Shown piece by piece: positions 62,070 through 64,000 of a DNA stretch of 64,000 nt. The position numbers were made by a program, and so were the translations under genes. Position 1 is the first letter of the stretch, and each line of letters starts with the position of its first letter. A model generated the notes under the pieces. It did not search any database and had not been told where the DNA came from. It was given only the letters and a program-made list of their open reading frames with translations. Source of the DNA: Paenibacillus mucilaginosus 3016 (GTDB taxonomy: Bacteria; Bacillota; Bacilli; Paenibacillales; NBRC-103111); the NCBI RefSeq assembly GCF_000250655.1, contig NC_016935.1, forward strand, positions 6,404,001 to 6,468,000, read 5' to 3'.

Positions 62070-62695
62070 CAGCTGCTCACCACCTTCCATGTCACGGACT
62101 GCCGCAGACGGCCGGTATCGATGAGCGGGCTGCTACTCTTCTTCCTGGAGCGGGTGATAGGGGCGTTCTCAGGCTCCATGTCACGCATGGTCTCCTGAAT
62201 ATCCCCGACGATGCGGGCGCCGAGTCGCTCATAGAACGTCTCCACACTCATCTTCCCGTCCAACACATCGGCCAGGAATCGCCCGGCCAGCTTGTTCCAT
62301 TCGGCCTGCTTGGCATCGGTGGTGGAACGAATAAAGGAGCGTTCGGGTATCTTCACAGACGGGACCAGGATAAACATGATCTCCGACCGGGCGCCTACCT
62401 TCCCGCTCCTTTGCCGGTCCCGCACCAGGAGACCCTTCCGGCCGCCGTCGATCGGTACGAACCGAAGGTCATTAAACTCCCGTGCCGTCTTATCCCCGGC
62501 CAGCGCCGTTGGGATCGTCAGGAACCGCTTCTTCGCATTAATGGTCAATCCGAACTCGTGGACGCTGGCCAGCATAGCCATAAACGAATCGTCGGAGCCG
62601 AACACGCCGATCTCGATCGCCTTGCTGTTCAGTGCCCGGATGGTCCGGATTACGTCCGGTATCCGGTTGGTGTCCTTGATCGTGATCCTGGCCAT
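62069..62695 (-). CDS. Virion morphogenesis protein, HK97-gp10-like
   Basis: 208 residues. SKAIEIGVFGSDDSFMAMLA, VHEFGLTINAKKRFLTIPTA, KIPERSFIRSTTDAKQAEW and the C-terminal PLIDTGRLRQSVTWKVVSS are characteristic of gp10/gpG-type neck proteins of Gram-positive and Mu-like phages. The start overlaps the connector stop by one base. It likely forms the neck ring. Confidence 0.82.
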   Translation of the reverse strand: MARITIKDTNRIPDVIRTIRALNSKAIEIGVFGSDDSFMAMLASVHEFGLTINAKKRFLTIPTALAGDKTAREFNDLRFVPIDGGRKGLLVRDRQRSGKVGARSEIMFILVPSVKIPERSFIRSTTDAKQAEWNKLAGRFLADVLDGKMSVETFYERLGARIVGDIQETMRDMEPENAPITRSRKKSSSPLIDTGRLRQSVTWKVVSS

Positions 62696-63057
62696 CAGAG
62701 CACCATCAGCCCGAGCCCCGGGCCAGTCTCCGGCGGCTTCAGATCCAGGAGATCCAGCAACCTAAGGTACTCCTGGCCGTATGGCGTGGAGGCTAGGCCT
62801 TCGCCCTTGGCGCCGGTACCGGAGTCGTACGTGACTTTCATGTCCCCGACCTGCTGGGAAGTCGAGCGGCGGACGTTCATGCTTGCCAGGTGCGCGGCCA
62901 GGTACCGCGGCAGCCGCTCCTCATAGCCGGCGATCTTCTCAGCCGGGAAGGATGCGATCTCAATTATGGCGTCATCAATGAAGAGCTGCAGCTGCGGATC
63001 CGTAAGCGCACCGAGGTGCGAAGCGATCGCCCGCACCCTATCTGGAGTCGTTGGCAT
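62695..63057 (-). CDS. Head-tail connector (DUF4054-like)
   Basis: 120 residues, helical: TPDRVRAIASHLGALTDPQL, LFIDDAIIEIASFPAEKIAG, RYLAAHLASMNVRR, ending with a Gly-rich segment and STPYGQEYLRLLDLL. The domain pattern and position two genes after the capsid fit a DUF4054/gp6-type connector binding under the portal. Confidence 0.78.
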   Translation of the reverse strand: MPTTPDRVRAIASHLGALTDPQLQLFIDDAIIEIASFPAEKIAGYEERLPRYLAAHLASMNVRRSTSQQVGDMKVTYDSGTGAKGEGLASTPYGQEYLRLLDLLDLKPPETGPGLGLMVL

Positions 63058-63071
63058 AAGCCGGCAGCCTC

Positions 63072-63485
63072 CTATTCGTTCGCCTTTTTGGCTTCTTTCT
63101 CGCGCGCTTCCTGGAAGGACTTCTCGATGTCCTCCAGCTGCTTGTCGATCGCTGCCAGTACAGTCTTTCTGTTCTGGCCAGCAGCCTCTTCATCACGGAG
63201 ATCCCCAAGGAGCTCGCGGGAGAAGGTGTCCTTAACCAAGGATGCAACCTCTGCAGCGGTCATGTCAGCCAATCCCGCCGTCTTCTGTTCCCTCGTCACC
63301 TGGTTACCTTCAATACGTTCCACTGTACGGATCTGAGGAACGATCTCACCCTCATCGACCAGTCTCTGATTGAGCGGATGGGCAATAAAATCCGCCCAGT
63401 CCTCATCAGAAATGTTGTTGACGCCTGGCACAAGACGGACGCCGTTTTGATTGCGGACATAATTTCCCTTGTTGTGTACCAGCAT
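63072..63485 (-). CDS. Phage protein following the capsid gene
   Basis: 137 residues. The N-terminal part (NGVRLVPGVNNISDEDWADF, then NQRLVDEGEIVPQI) is a small folded domain found after the major capsid gene in Mu-like and PBSX-like phages; the C-terminal 60 residues are a charged coiled coil (AAIDKQLEDIEKSFQEAREK). The ATG overlaps the capsid stop (TAATG). The role is unknown, perhaps capsid stabilisation. Confidence 0.65.
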   Translation of the reverse strand: MLVHNKGNYVRNQNGVRLVPGVNNISDEDWADFIAHPLNQRLVDEGEIVPQIRTVERIEGNQVTREQKTAGLADMTAAEVASLVKDTFSRELLGDLRDEEAAGQNRKTVLAAIDKQLEDIEKSFQEAREKEAKKANE

Positions 63486-64000
63486 TAGATTCCATCTCCT
63501 CTCGCAATAGCCATAGGATAGCGGATTACGACGCCGCCGCAGCGCTCTTCAACAACGAACTTCCATTTCGGGAACTCCCACTCCGGATCATGGCGCATCA
63601 TGTCCATAGGAAGCAGCAGCTCCATGACCTCAGACGATGCGTCGAAGATCAGCATGGAGTCCGTGCCACCCGTGCCTGCGCCTCTCAGCTCAGGTGCACG
63701 GTCAATCGATCTGAACCAGTTGTAGCTCTGGATCACCTGCAGGACAGTACGGGAATCGTACTCGTTGTATCGGCTGTTCAGAATCTCGAACTGATTCGGA
63801 GGCAGGGCGAGAGCCAGTGGAGCGGTCATGTGTCCAGGGAGGACCGAGACCAAGGAGCGAACGATACGAACGTCTTCGACGATTTCTTCGCCCGTCTTAT
63901 CCTTCCACTTCGTGCTTGTTCCGTCCGCTCTTGGCGGGACGTTCGTCGTCTGGATGCCCGTAGCGTTGATCAGGCCGGGGATATTGAAGTCCGGGTCACC
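63485..64000 (-). CDS. Major capsid protein (DUF2184-like), 5' part beyond window
   Basis: 171 C-terminal residues are visible, from GDPDFNIPGLINATGIQTTN through VRSLVSVLPGHMTAPLALAL and LPPNQFEILNSRYNEYDS to ERCGGVVIRYPMAIARGDGI. This matches the end of DUF2184-type capsid or encapsulin-like proteins that precede the head-completion genes. The N-terminal half lies past base 64000. Confidence comes from pattern and from gene order. Confidence 0.78.
   Translation of the reverse strand, partial: GDPDFNIPGLINATGIQTTNVPPRADGTSTKWKDKTGEEIVEDVRIVRSLVSVLPGHMTAPLALALPPNQFEILNSRYNEYDSRTVLQVIQSYNWFRSIDRAPELRGAGTGGTDSMLIFDASSEVMELLLPMDMMRHDPEWEFPKWKFVVEERCGGVVIRYPMAIARGDGI

Larger units (their letters stand above)
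44092..64000 (-). mobile_element. Contractile-tailed prophage, late-gene region (incomplete at right edge)
   Basis: About 18.5 kb of tightly packed minus-strand genes run in the standard order from capsid through neck, sheath, tube, chaperones, tape measure, baseplate and fibres to lysis. Most neighbours overlap by 1-14 bases. The sheath and gpJ-like proteins show a contractile (myovirus) tail. Terminase, portal, replication, integrase and repressor genes would lie to the right, outside the window. No attachment site or tRNA gene could be found at the left side, so the true left end may be anywhere between 39.4 and 45.6 kb. Confidence 0.85.

Overview
The window looks like a chromosomal segment of a GC-rich Paenibacillus-type Firmicute. 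The reasons are the proline T-box leader, the PyrR-type attenuator, the Bacillus-style methionine-salvage genes (mtn), the dnaD-asnS pair, strong GGAGG ribosome sites, a stalk-domain secreted protein and a Paenibacillus-like myoprophage. This rests on gene content and style only; no database search was possible.

Layout. 1-6400 (minus strand): a tripartite ABC export operon with two ATPases, a lipoprotein adaptor and a large FtsX-type permease, followed by a solute-binding lipoprotein cut by the window edge. 6655-7926: a chemotaxis receptor with a SigD-like promoter. 8039-12297 (minus): dnaD, asnS, ackA and a 3-hydroxyacyl-CoA dehydrogenase. 12608-14699 (minus): leuD and leuC, with a divergent LysR regulator at 14863. 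15962-26000: methionine salvage (mtnU, mtnE, then mtnW-mtnX-mtnB) interleaved with T-box-controlled proline synthesis (proB, proA, proC). 26285-29804 (minus): an ECF sigma factor, a membrane-anchored anti-sigma-like protein and an ABC exporter in one chain. 29969-39333 (minus): pyrimidine operon pyrR-pyrB-pyrC-carA-carB-pyrF-pyrE with a PyrR-binding attenuator and no pyrK, pyrD or pyrP.

39370-45590 is an AT-rich accessory island. It holds a 646-residue eCIS-core (DUF4157-like) putative effector, a DUF6414-like protein, a DUF5677-like protein, several very small genes, and two decayed 3' ends of holin genes, each with its own terminator. 45587-64000 (minus) is the late region of a contractile-tailed prophage, in transcription order: capsid (partial), head completion and neck proteins, sheath, tube, chaperone pair, tape measure, LysM protein, baseplate hub, spike, wedge and J proteins, fibres including an SGNH-hydrolase fibre with a 918-bp tandem duplication, small membrane proteins, an amidase joined to a phosphodiester-glycosidase-like domain, and a holin.

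Three biosynthetic genes (leuC, mtnU, proB) each carry one single-base length change within about 5 kb. Either the assembly has homopolymer errors there or these pathways are decaying. The most novel part is the island behind the prophage lysis cassette: cargo genes sit between repeated holin 3' ends, and the eCIS-core protein lies beside genes for a contractile tail.
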